Source: Alectoria sarmentosa (Eukaryota > Ascomycota > Lecanoromycetes > Lecanorales > Parmeliaceae). Taken from it: a stretch of DNA of 59,313 nt. Made by a program: the position numbers and the translations under genes. This document shows positions 49,684-59,313 of this stretch, piece after piece (the stretch's first letter is position 1; every line of letters starts with the position of its first letter). The notes beneath the pieces are model-generated. The model did no database searches, had not been told where the DNA came from, and saw only the letters and a list, made by a program, of their open reading frames with translations. Location: positions 1-59,313 of the forward strand of contig WOGZ01000216.1 of assembly GCA_009733775.1 (NCBI GenBank), written 5' to 3'.

Positions 49684-52176
49684 ATGCTCCGTACGCCTCT
49701 TTCCAGCTTTGCTACTAGGCTAGGGAGACGTACAAAATGGCAAGCGGGCGCGAGGAGTTTCAACGCCACAACGAGGAGGAAAGCGGAAGTGCAGCTCACA
49801 GTTGATGGCAAACAGGTCTCAATAGAAGGTTCAGGTTGATAGTAGCCTGTCTTCACAGCTACGGAAGTGCTGACTTGATGTGCAGCGGGCTCCGCCCTCA
49901 TACAGGCATGCGAAAAGGCCGGGGTGGTTATACCGCGATACTGTTATCACGAAAAGCTCATGATTGCCGGGAATTGTCGTATGTGTCTAGTGGAAGTGGA
50001 AAGAGCGCCGAAGCCTGTTGCGTCATGCGCCTGGCCTGTGCAGGCCGGTATGGTGGTCAAGACGGACTCGCCACTGACACATAAAGCAAGAGAAGGCGTG
50101 ATGGAATTCTTGCTCGCAAACCACCCACTGGACTGCCCAATCTGCGATCAAGGAGGCGAATGCGATCTACAGGATCAGTCAATGCGATATGGAGCCGATC
50201 GAGGGCGATTTCACGAGATGGGGGGCAAGCGTGCGGTGGAAGATAAGAACATGGGGCCTTTGATCAAGACTTCCATGAACAGGTGTATCCATTGCACCAG
50301 ATGCATTCGCTTCGCAAATGATGTGGCTGGCGCAGCAGAGCTCGGGTCAACGGGCAGAGGCAACGATATGCAGATTGGCACTTATCTTGAAACTGCTCTG
50401 GACTCGGAGATGTCAGGCAATGTCATCGACTTGTGCCCTGTTGGCGCCTTGACTTCCAAACCGTACGCTTTCCGTGCACGGCCGTGGGAATTACAGCATA
50501 CTGAATCGGTAGATGTGCTTGATGCTCTGGGTTCCAATATCCGAATAGATGCCAGAGGAATGGAAGTCATGAGGATTATCCCCAGACTCAACGATGACAT
50601 CAACGAGGAGTGGATCAACGACAAGACTCGATTTTCTTGTGATGGCTTGAAGACACAACGGTTGACTACGCCTCTGATACGGCGAGACGGTAAATTCATA
50701 CCAGCATCGTGGGAACAAGTCTTGATCGAGATTGGCGACGCCTACCAGCGCATATCTCCCAAAGACAACGAGTTCAAAGCCATTGCCGGCCATCTCGTTG
50801 AAACGGAAACTTTGGTCGCCATGAAAGACCTGGTCAACAAACTAGGATCCGACAACCTCGCTCTCGACCAACCCTTCGGCAGCCAGCCCATCGCCCACGG
50901 AATCGACCTCCGCTCCTCCTACACCTTCAATAGCAAAATCTATGGCGTTGAAGAAGCAGATGCCATACTCCTTGTTGGCACCAATCCTCGCCATGAAGCC
51001 GCTGGCCTTAATGCCCGCATTCGCAAGCAATGGCTACGTTCCGACCTCGAGATTGGCGTCGTCGGCGAGCCCTTCGAGAGCACCTTCGAGTATGATCACC
51101 TTGGGGCCGACGTGTCTGCCCTAAAGAAAGCGCTTCAAGGTTCTTGGGGCAAGGCCCTACAATCTGCCAAACGCCCTATGATCGTTATCGGTTCCTCAGC
51201 CGTGGAGCACTCAGACGCCAAAGCCATCTTCGAAACCGTCGGTTCCTTTGTCGATAAGAATGCCGCTAATTTCATCACCCCTGAGTGGCAAGGCTACAAC
51301 GTACTCCAGCGCGTCGCCTCCCGCGCAGGAGCTTACGAGGTTGGCTTCACGACGCCCTCTCCCACCGTCGCGAATACAACACCTAAGTTCATCTGGCTTC
51401 TTGGCGCAGATGAGATTTCCGAATCCGATGTTCCCAAGGGTGCATATGTAGTCTACCAAGGCCATCACGGCGACAGAGGCGCCCAGCTCGCAGACGTCAT
51501 ACTCCCGGGGGCTGCGTACACAGAGAAGCACGGCACATATGTCAACACGGAAGGTCGTGTACAAATGACTCGAGCCGCCACCTCAATGCCAGGAGCCGCG
51601 AGAGATGACTGGAAGATCCTGAGGGCAGCAAGTGAGTACCTTGGGGCGCCGCTACCATATGATGATGTAGAAGCTTTGAGGGATCGTATGGAAGAGATCA
51701 GTCCTGCGCTGAGAGGTTACGATGTCGTTGAGGGGACTGGTATGCCCCAGCTTCAGAAAGTGCAGCTCGTAGATCAGAATAAGGGAGCCAAAGCAGAGAA
51801 TAAACCTTTCACAAGTGTGATCAAGGACTTTTTCTTTACGGACGTGATCTCCAGAAGGTATGTTGAAGCCTGTTGACCGTTCCTCGCACACTGCTGATTT
51901 GCATCGCTCCAGTTCCCCAACAATGGCACGCTGCTCGGCAGCAAAAGCGACGGGTAATCCAGAGACCAATTTCATGGTACGTGCATGTCCCTGAGCGTTT
52001 TCACTCCAATTAGTACCCTGATTCGAGTCGGAGGGCTCATTTCGACACGGAGACTGGTCTTCTGGATCAGCCCCGAGGAAGCAATGCTGACCTTGAAATC
52101 TGCATAGGCCCCGGGTGAACCAAATAGTCAAGTTGAATACGGCACGCCACAGGTGGCGCACACAGCTTCCATGTAG
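49684..52176 (+). CDS. nuo78: NADH:ubiquinone oxidoreductase 75/78-kDa subunit (complex I)
   Basis: Iron-sulfur subunit of the complex I electron-input module in the mitochondrial matrix (NDUFS1). Exons 49684-49828, 49886-51857, 51913-51976 and 52108-52176 give 749 aa, the usual length. The N-terminus MLRTPLSSFATRLGRRTKW is an Arg/Ser-rich mitochondrial presequence. The ferredoxin-like 2Fe-2S site is in CYHEKLMIAGNCRMCLVEVE. The 4Fe-4S sites are in HPLDCPICDQGGECDLQDQ and RCIHCTRCIRFANDVAG, followed by the molybdopterin-type fold. The last two exons, SPTMARCSAAKATGN and APGEPNSQVEYGTPQ, were found from splice sites and match the family end. Upstream in-frame ATGs in a microsatellite could lengthen the presequence. 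Confidence 0.96.
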
Positions 52177-52534
52177 ATGGATGTATCCGGAACTGCAGAA
52201 CAATGCATGCAGAATCGCCAAGGGGAATTGCAGAGTTCGAACGTCAACAAAGCGTTGAATCTCGAAGAGACTCAGCGAAGGGGAGTCGGCGTAATCATGA
52301 GGCTGGCTGTACGTGGCTTTGAGCTGATGAATTGCTTCAACACTCCAGGCACTTGGGTCAAACACAATTCGCTCTTCGTTCAATTAGAGAGCTATGCAGA
52401 TAGATGCAGCTGCATCTGCCTTGAATTGTATGTAAGAAGCCTTGAAACACCGTCGCTATTCTTCGCGGGACAAATTTTCATGCAAGTGCTCAATAGTCAC
52501 GCCATGCGACGACAATCCTTCTCCTCTACCCTGC
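52177..52534. other. Intergenic 3' to 3' region
   Basis: About 360 bp between the convergent ends of the NADH dehydrogenase and BYR4 genes. It presumably holds their 3' untranslated regions; nothing else is visible. Confidence 0.5.
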
Positions 52535-55500
52535 TCACAGTGTTTCGACTTTTCCGCGAATAGCCCACCTCCAACCTCCTCTCCCCATCCCTCCATCCCT
52601 CACAACCTCCTCCCCAACCCATCCATCCACCTTGCTCCTCCATCTCTCTTCCTCCGCCTTCTGCCTCCTCACAAATTCAGGTCCGACATCAAACTCTTCA
52701 CCTACAAGCCACTCATTCGGACTCCCCTTCGCGGCAGCTGTGCCATTGAGACCAATGTCGTTGCCTTGTCCAGCCGTGCTCTTCGCCTTGGTACCATCAT
52801 CGAGATCGTCCAAGCCAGCAAAAGGGTCGTCGTCGTCATCAATGGTGTCAGGAGACATGGGATTTGGGCCACTTCCGTATCTCAGCTCGCCATGCTGAGG
52901 CGCCATCTTGAGCCAGCACATGCGCTGCGGGTCAAAGACCATGCCGCCGCTCATCTGCACGCCTTTGGTGGCACCTACGTTGGCAATAAGTGCCGGTGCC
53001 GCTTTGCCACCCCCTGGCGATTTCGGACTACCTAGTGCAGTCGGCTGTGGGATTAGCACTTCAAACGGCACCAGAGCATGCTCGTTGCCCTCCCAGCGGA
53101 AAAGGATGGGATTCCACGACATGCCTTTTAGGGTCTTGGCTGTGTTTACACCCTCTCCTAGTGGCTTTATAAGACGAGGCTTTTGGGGCGGACCTTTCGT
53201 GCGCTTCTTCAAATGGTGGACACTCGGAGAGGCAAGAGTCTTGGTGTTGGCGACAGGATTCGTATGCGCTTTCCAGTTTGTGCTTATTGAGGTGAGAGGC
53301 CCGCTCTCGCGGACTGTAGGAAGAGATGGCGTCGTATGCAAAATAGCACTGACTGACCCGGTGCGTTGTTCTCGGGCGAGACGAGAAGCATTGGTGTCGC
53401 GGGCAAAGCTGGGAACATGGCCATGCCTCAGAGGGCTAAGAGGAGTCAACGGTGTGGCAGGAGGTGGTGGCTCATTGCATGATGTAGAGGAAACGTTGTG
53501 TGACTGGAGGCCAAGCTTGCTTCGCATTTGTACGGACTTTGGCGCGCCGCGTGAGATGGGTTGTTTAATGAATTTGGACTCGGTTGAAGCCGAGATAGGG
53601 AGGTCGTCAAAGGCATCAAGCTCGTTTCCATCGCCAAATGCTCGGCGCCGAGTTGGTTTAGTAAGTGTCCGCTTGGACGCAGCTTCTCGAATCAAAGACT
53701 CTGGGGCATGGTCTCGGCGACCGGTTGGAGTGATAGGGCGCTGATGCACATTGGACAGCCGAGATATCGGACGATTGACGGGACAGTTATCATTTGAGTC
53801 CGAAGAGGTAGGCCGATTGAAGTGTCGGGAAGATTTGATGCTTATATGGTGAGATTGTGCTTGAGATGTTCCGGCAGGCAGGAATGGGACAGGTGGTCTT
53901 CTCGAGTTGGCGAGACTCGATTCGGCGCCTGATCGATCGACAGGTGTCTTAGGTCTAGACGGCAGACCTTGACGGCCGCTATAATCTCCTCCACGAGATT
54001 GAGGCCTCTGATATGATGTTTGGGTGCGAGCTGGCGAAGGTTGACTTCTCATCACGGGCGCTGATCGCTTGGATTTCAGGAACTGCGCAGGAATTGTTGT
54101 AGGCTCAGACCTCAGCGTGTCGCGGGACGATTTGGTGTTCAATCCACGGCGGACGGGAGTAGACGGCGCTGCTGTGTGGGAAGATGATGGAGTAGCAGGG
54201 GTTGGAATCGCTGAGATTGACGAATGTGCAGAATGACCTCCCATGCGCGATCCAGGCCGGCGATAATGTGGTATGGGGCCCCCGCTCTCGGACACAGGCT
54301 CCAATGTAGAGCGAGACCGACTTTGGGGCAGAGGCTTTGGGATTTTACTAACGCCAGGCTCGAGCTTATTGGTGAATGTGAGAGTCATTGCGGCTCGTCT
54401 TGCTGGACTGATCTGTCGGGCTACTTTGTGCTTGACGTTCCGATTGAGAGTAAGCTTCCCAGAGTTGAAAACATCACCGTCGCCAATCTCAATGCCAGAG
54501 AAGAAATCATCTTTCGCTGGTACGGCTTTCTTGACCGCATCAACTGGCTGCTTGTGGGATACAAGATCTGCGGGATCGGGCGATATTTTATCGAGACGCT
54601 TCTTAAGTGCCTCATCAAACTTGAAAGGTCCATCTGGAAGAACGAGGCCGTCCAGGCCTTCGTCTTCGCTCTCGCCCGTTAAATAGCTTGAAGCACTAGG
54701 ACTAAAAGCCGAGATCGAGGAGCTTGGATTCGATCTAGCATCTCTCCTCGTACCACCATATCTCGTGCCTAAGCTACCTTCAGCCCATTCCATGTCCAAG
54801 TCATCAGTGAGCTGGGATACTGGAGTCTTGGGCACTTCTTTCCTGGCTGACAACGTGAGAGGTTGCCCGTCCGTGGGTAGTTCCAAGTCATCTTCAATGT
54901 TTTCAGCCTCCTTGTTCATTCTCGCTGGCGAAGGAATAAAGTTGATCGGCTTCTGTGGCAAACGGTTTTTGGCAACCTTGATTGTGGGCACATCTCCGAA
55001 GAGGTAGTCGTCGTCGTCGTCGCCGTCACGGAATTTATCAAGGGTCGAGTTCCCGGTCTTGATTTTGGTGGCGGAAGCCATTCGTTCTTTGAACGTCATG
55101 CTGGACTGAAGCTTTGACAAGCTCGGCGACGATGGGAACTCTGCACTAAATTGCCTCAATGCATCTGGAAAGTCCTTCGCGTCGTTCTTCTTCAGTTTGA
55201 GGCCGCCTTCTTGAGCTTTGGGCATCTCAATGTCTTCACCCCAATCATCTCCACCCAAGACCTTTTTCAATCGCCGACCCCCTAGTCTCTTGATGGTACC
55301 GCCAAGAAGCGCAGACGATGGCACATTGTTGGGTATTGGAATACCAGCGGTCTTTGCGGCATTTATGGCCTCTGTAGTTGATTTCTCGTCCATTGTCGGA
55401 AGCAACACCTGCCAGTCCTCGTCTCCTCCACCCGTTGACTCCCTGTCTGAGCGTGTTGACATGCGCGATGAGGTGCTGTTACGAAAGTGAGAAGCCTGGG

Positions 55501-55630
55501 TGGAACCGACTGTGGTGCTGGATACGTTGCGGAATTGAAGTTCATCGATGCCTTGGAGGTCGTCATCATCATCCCAGCACTCCATATTATCCTCCGCTGG
55601 CTGTCGCGGCTTCAAAGTCAATGGCTCCAT
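52535..55630 (-). CDS. byr4: BYR4/BFA1-like septation GAP subunit
   Basis: Scaffold half of the two-component GAP (with Cdc16/Bub2) that switches off the Spg1/Tem1 GTPase at the spindle pole and so restrains septation. Single exon, 1,031 aa, mostly disordered. The conserved N-terminus reads MEPLTLKPRQPAEDNMECW, then DDDDDLQGIDELQFRN. Middle motifs include LPLKLKKNDAKDFPDAL-like and DDDYLFGDVPTIKV segments. The C-terminal block KGMSWNPILFRWEGNE and MVFDPQRMCWLKM, with an acidic patch DDDDDPFAGLDDL, is characteristic of fungal Byr4. Assignment is from memory of those blocks. No intron is needed. It converges with the NADH dehydrogenase gene and is divergent from XRCC4. Confidence 0.9.
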   Translation of the reverse strand: MEPLTLKPRQPAEDNMECWDDDDDLQGIDELQFRNVSSTTVGSTQASHFRNSTSSRMSTRSDRESTGGGDEDWQVLLPTMDEKSTTEAINAAKTAGIPIPNNVPSSALLGGTIKRLGGRRLKKVLGGDDWGEDIEMPKAQEGGLKLKKNDAKDFPDALRQFSAEFPSSPSLSKLQSSMTFKERMASATKIKTGNSTLDKFRDGDDDDDYLFGDVPTIKVAKNRLPQKPINFIPSPARMNKEAENIEDDLELPTDGQPLTLSARKEVPKTPVSQLTDDLDMEWAEGSLGTRYGGTRRDARSNPSSSISAFSPSASSYLTGESEDEGLDGLVLPDGPFKFDEALKKRLDKISPDPADLVSHKQPVDAVKKAVPAKDDFFSGIEIGDGDVFNSGKLTLNRNVKHKVARQISPARRAAMTLTFTNKLEPGVSKIPKPLPQSRSRSTLEPVSESGGPIPHYRRPGSRMGGHSAHSSISAIPTPATPSSSHTAAPSTPVRRGLNTKSSRDTLRSEPTTIPAQFLKSKRSAPVMRSQPSPARTQTSYQRPQSRGGDYSGRQGLPSRPKTPVDRSGAESSLANSRRPPVPFLPAGTSQAQSHHISIKSSRHFNRPTSSDSNDNCPVNRPISRLSNVHQRPITPTGRRDHAPESLIREAASKRTLTKPTRRRAFGDGNELDAFDDLPISASTESKFIKQPISRGAPKSVQMRSKLGLQSHNVSSTSCNEPPPPATPLTPLSPLRHGHVPSFARDTNASRLAREQRTGSVSAILHTTPSLPTVRESGPLTSISTNWKAHTNPVANTKTLASPSVHHLKKRTKGPPQKPRLIKPLGEGVNTAKTLKGMSWNPILFRWEGNEHALVPFEVLIPQPTALGSPKSPGGGKAAPALIANVGATKGVQMSGGMVFDPQRMCWLKMAPQHGELRYGSGPNPMSPDTIDDDDDPFAGLDDLDDGTKAKSTAGQGNDIGLNGTAAAKGSPNEWLVGEEFDVGPEFVRRQKAEEERWRSKVDGWVGEEVVRDGGMGRGGWRWAIRGKVETL

Positions 55631-56222
55631 GTTGCTGTAAACCTCTTGTTCTGGGGGTTAGTTGAGGTGGGGACTTTAGTTGTGGTCCCGCTCACATTGG
55701 GTACGAATGAAATTGCGTGATAAAAGAAGTCATGAATCTTGCCACTTAGACTCTTGATTTCATGTTTATATGATTGGGATAGTAGAATATGCTGGCCGTC
55801 CAAATTTGCCTGGTGTTTGTGGAACCTCGAGGTGATGTGGGTGTTAGGAGCGGCCTTCCCCTGACCCTTGGAAAGGGCAGGACGAATGCAACGAAAAGCT
55901 GCGGACAGAGGTCCGAAGCTCGTCTTGGATATCAATCACAGTATCTCAAAGGCAGAAGCGGTAAGCTTGGTGTTTGTCGAGGGACGTAGAGTCGTGTCCA
56001 AAGAGGCTGGTGTGCATCAAAAAAGCGACCGAGCCGGCCTCCCATTTTCTATCAGTCTTAGCGTCTTGGCATTTCGTTAGCACGCGTGCAGTGAAGTAAA
56101 GTATGTACAGCACGCGGAGTCAGGAAAACATCAACAAGCAGGCAACCACTGGGTTGAAGTTATTGCTTTTAAGCTGCTCGAATGCCCATCTCTTTCTCCT
56201 TGACTACCACCCTCTGCTCTTG
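55631..56222. other. Shared upstream region of BYR4 and XRCC4
   Basis: About 590 bp between divergent starts. Short frames on both strands have no recognisable product. An upstream ATG frame at 56,103 runs into the XRCC4 frame but adds no conserved residues. Confidence 0.5.
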
Positions 56223-57384
56223 ATGACGACCGAGCATATCTTATATCTCTCCCGCGCGGACAGTGACGGGGAGCATGTACTGGTCAATGTCTCGCCCGGG
56301 GGACCTTCTGCATTAGATCTGACGCTGCTGGCAACAGAGGGTGAGAGTCCATACATAGCTACGCGTAAGTTCAGACCCTACGTGTCCTCAGCCACGACTG
56401 ACCGCTGATAAAGTAAGGCAGTCTCGAATTTCCAAGCTCCGGGATAAGAGGAATCAGCTAAGTGACGACCAGTGGGAAAATGTGTTGCATTCAACCCTCC
56501 TTCGGCGTCGAGTACAAGGGCCAGACGCTGGCATTCTCGAAAATCTTGAAGTCCTTGCAGCCCTTGCAGGAGAGCAACTCTCAATCATTTTCCGCAACAA
56601 CATCTCCGGCATCACTCAAAAGCTAGGCGAGGTAGTCTTCAAGAAAGACGAGAGTCAGGAGGTAGATATAACGAGGTGGGCAGGAATGGCGGTAGAAAGA
56701 TCTATTGGATTGGAAAGAGAGGTCCGAAATCTGACTTCTAAATATGACGAGCAAAGCAAGGAGATGGAAAGGCTCAAAAATCAGCTCGAGGATTTGGTCA
56801 AAGCCAAGATAGAACATGAGAATTCTCTTCTACAAAGTTTCAGGGGGCTCCTCAACACGAAGAAGCTGAAGATCAGGGACCAGCAACGACTTTTAGCTAG
56901 CGCCAAAGTCGATCCCAAGCAGGCAGCGAAACTCCGAAACGCTCGCTCAACCTCGAAACCTCGTGCAGCCACCGCTTCCCGGGCCGGGAAGCGAAAAGCA
57001 AAGAGCGGCCATGGAGCCTCCGAATCGTCAGAAGAAAGTGGGTTTGAAGGAAAGGCTCCCATCCAAAAGCCAGAGAGTGATCTGTCGGAAGAGATGAATA
57101 CACCTGAACATTCTGATCAAGATGTAACTGCAGATGAAACAGGTGACGACCTAGATTCTACTCCTCAATCAGCCAAACTTCCTGACCGGAGTAAGGCCGC
57201 TGATGGAGCGGAAGAAGCTATAGGCGAGGAAATGCAACTAGATGCCCCGCCGCCGACGAGGGACCTTCCGTTCGGGGAAGGCAGGAGGAGGGAGCAGACG
57301 AACCGGGCCGTGACAGAGGACAAGTCGGCGTTCATTCAAGAGCCCTGTAACGAGGATGAGGAGACCGACGACGACGAATTATGA
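56223..57384 (+). CDS. xrcc4: XRCC4/LIF1-like end-joining factor
   Basis: Partner and stabiliser of DNA ligase IV in non-homologous end joining. Exons 56223-56364 and 56414-57384 give 370 aa; the 49-nt intron rejoins SPYIAT to LRQSRISKLRDKRNQLSDDQ. The head domain includes HVLVNVSPGGPSALDLTLLA and QWENVLHSTLL, then AGEQLSIIFRNNISGITQKLG. A long helix follows, roughly residues 145-215 (VERSIGLEREVRNLTSKYDE), the coiled-coil stalk that binds ligase IV. The C-terminal 150 residues are a basic then acidic disordered tail with KRKAKSGH and ending DEETDDDEL. The layout of head, stalk and phosphorylatable tail is typical. The acceptor used (GATAAAG) was chosen because it alone keeps frame. Confidence 0.85.
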
Positions 57385-57653
57385 GGTAGAGGCATGATAT
57401 GTTTTTCATGTGACAGATTGAAGTACAACCGTCCATGCTCGAAATCGCTCATGAGTTCGATCATTTATGAAAAACCATTAAAAGCGCCGAGCACCAAGGT
57501 TGCGTGACAAGGTACTTGATGAAATCGACCAATGGAGCTTTTACCGTGGAGACTGGAGAGCTCCCACTATGCCTACCTTCTACTAGCTTACAGACAAGAT
57601 CGCCCCAGACTTTTCAATCTTTCTGCCATGACAATCCTGCACTTACAAACTTC

Positions 57654-58606
57654 CTATACGGGCAAATTGAATTTCTTTCCTTGCAGCACTCTACTCCTAT
57701 TCGTTAATCCCGTCCCAATGGCTATTCCACGACTCGAGAAGCACTTACTTTGTGTAATAAATCCAGAAGAAATCCGAATACAGCACGGTCTGCACCAGCC
57801 CCGCCACCCAAGCTATCTGGTCCACGTATCCCTCCGCGAAGTACCTATAGAGCCAGTTGGGAATGTACAGCGCCCTATACAGCCCCAACGCGAACAGATA
57901 GTGTGTTGTTATCGTTTCGGCTTCACCCGTTCGTTGGAGCATAAATAGTTGGGGGAGAATTGCGACAGACTCAAGCCAGATCGAAAGTGACCAGAGGACC
58001 TTTATTTGGGAAGGATCATTAACATCACCAATGAGAGACTGAAGCAAAGAGGGAGACCGACCTCTGTAACTTGATACCGATACGGGAACAGGACTGCGAG
58101 GACTGCGCTCCCACCTAGTAGATATTGCACCTTGAATGTATCGATATTCGGATCGTGAGTAGGTTTGTAGTCGTTGAGCATTAGGTAGACGGTGTAGGAT
58201 TGGGCGGCGAGGAAGAGGAGCTTGAAGGTAGTATTGTAGACTGAGCCGGTAGTGAAGGTCCAGAAGATGTCTGTTGAGGGACAGTGCAGTGCAGTGAGCT
58301 TTGAAAGTATGCAGACTCGGGGGAAAAATGGCTTACCTAGGTAGCGCGTTGCGTAAACCATCAGGTAGAGTGCTTGCGATTTGAAGGATATGCCTGAGCA
58401 ACTCTGTAGGGGCATTTAGCAAGGCGGTTTTGGGGACGGGGCTGGGGACGGGGCACGTGTGAGGACTTCATCTTCTGTAATAGTATCAGGATGGAGAAGA
58501 GATGGGAGAGATCCGCTAGACAACGTTAGCATTCATGGCAGGCATGGTGGAAGCTCAATGCTTTTGCCCTCGCTTCATACATACCAAGGATACGGAAAAT
58601 GTTCAT
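57654..58606 (-). CDS. ERD2: KDEL/HDEL receptor ERD2
   Basis: Seven-helix Golgi receptor that returns escaped ER lumenal proteins. Six exons: 58606-58585 (22 nt), 58515-58457, 58403-58337, 58270-58062, 57999-57749 and 57690-57654 (37 nt), giving 214 aa against the usual 210-220. The spliced N-terminus is MNIFRILADLSHLFSILILL, then SGISFKSQALYLMVYATRYL. The family core WTFTTGSVYNTTFKLLFLAA and the signature VAILPQLFMLQRTGEAETIT are intact. The C-terminus KVLQGKKFNLPV, from the last exon, carries the Lys pair used in COPI retrieval. Every junction is in phase with GT-AG sites. It converges with XRCC4 across 269 bp. Confidence 0.95.
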
Positions 58607-58949
58607 GGATACGGCGGAGGCTGGCTTAGGTACAGCAAACCTTTCTGAAAAACGGTGCGGCGTCAAATGTCTTGGATATGTTGGAGAAAACGAGATGGGA
58701 AATTTGAAAGAGTTCAAATGATAATTCTTTGCTGGTCACTGTAATAGCCATCGCGTTGACAGCTGTAAGGACAAGTGGTTCCGAACGAAATGAATTATTA
58801 CGCGACGAGACTTTTCGACTGCCGTAAGGTACGGTCCGTGCGCTACTGTAATCCTTGTATCGTAGTGATACCGTTCAGCTATGGTTACAAAATAGCTGCC
58901 TATAGGCCGTGACAAAAAACAAACGTTGTTATTTATAATCATATCTTAT
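58607..58949. other. Upstream region of ERD2
   Basis: About 340 bp of ordinary composition between the ERD2 start and the right-hand AT-rich block; it should hold the promoter. No other feature seen. Confidence 0.5.
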
Positions 58950-59313
58950 GAATGAAACCTTTCACGGATAATACGGAAGCATAATTAATAAGTTGTATTT
59001 TTCATTTACTTAATGTCGAAAGCGCGTCGAAATCGAAAATAATTTTTAATAAAATATAAAACTACTTATATAATTTAAAAATAAGTTATTTACGCTAAAA
59101 ACTTAACGTTTTAATAATCGTTTATTCGCAATTACTTTATTTATTATATTGTTTACTTTATATAAACGATTATATATATTATTATTTTATAATTTTATAT
59201 AATATCGAAATTAATTACGCTTTTAAAGTAATAATAAATTAAAATTTATAAATTAAATTTATAATACTTAAAATAAATAAAGGCGAAACGAATTTAAGTA
59301 ACGTCGATTAAGC
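58950..59313. repeat. AT-rich RIP-degraded block, right window edge
   Basis: Composition changes within some 30 bp to very AT-rich with cytosine mostly in CpG, as in the other blocks. It runs off the window edge; element type unknown. Confidence 0.75.

Noticed and set aside
58970..59313. Telomere or centromere sequence at the window edge
   Set aside because: No TTAGGG-type array is present, and the composition matches the internal RIPped blocks.

Overview
The window reads as nuclear DNA of a filamentous ascomycete (Pezizomycotina). The genes have many short introns (mostly 41-91 nt, nearly all GT-AG with CTRAC-like branch sites), and the protein families are typical of that group. Gene-rich DNA of ordinary base composition is interrupted by blocks of extremely AT-rich, stop-riddled DNA at about 1-1,090, 6,170-8,080, 34,540-48,190 and 58,950-59,313. 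These look like transposons mutated by repeat-induced point mutation (RIP). I cannot place the species.

Layout. Left of the first block lie an inverted-repeat element (1,198-1,331), a WD40 gene and, tail to tail with it, a carnitine acetyltransferase. A RIPped element with 51-bp terminal inverted repeats occupies 5,919-8,232. The long gene island from 9.2 to 33.7 kb carries YAG7, a KDM4-type JmjC histone demethylase, a four-exon CENP-W kinetochore gene, RAD57, the LSm14 protein SCD6, a PEX39-like peroxin, a PUF RNA-binding protein, a large alpha/beta hydrolase and a SLY41-type transporter. A 14-kb AT-rich block follows. Inside it I could delimit one complete RIPped LTR retrotransposon (37,136-44,965) with 144-bp LTRs and a perfect 5-bp target duplication. 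The last island carries a thioesterase pseudogene, NADH dehydrogenase 78-kDa subunit, BYR4, XRCC4 and the ERD2 KDEL receptor.

How the genes relate. They are conserved single-copy housekeeping genes, not a metabolic cluster. There are two double-strand-break repair genes (RAD57 for homologous recombination, XRCC4 for end joining), two mitosis genes (CENP-W, BYR4), three RNA-binding proteins (YAG7-like, SCD6, PUF) and two acetyl-CoA or peroxisome related genes (carnitine acetyltransferase, PEX39). Divergent pairs sharing one upstream region are CENP-W/RAD57, SCD6/PEX39, hydrolase/SLY41 and BYR4/XRCC4. Many gene models were assembled by hand from splice signals, several with exons too short to show as open frames.

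Most unusual signals: the RIPped blocks keep cytosine mainly as CpG; the LTR element has a 108-bp tandem repeat; the 14-kb block has inverted-repeat-like edges with a phased 12-bp repeat; and several indel-type frameshifts occur in genes close to AT-rich DNA.
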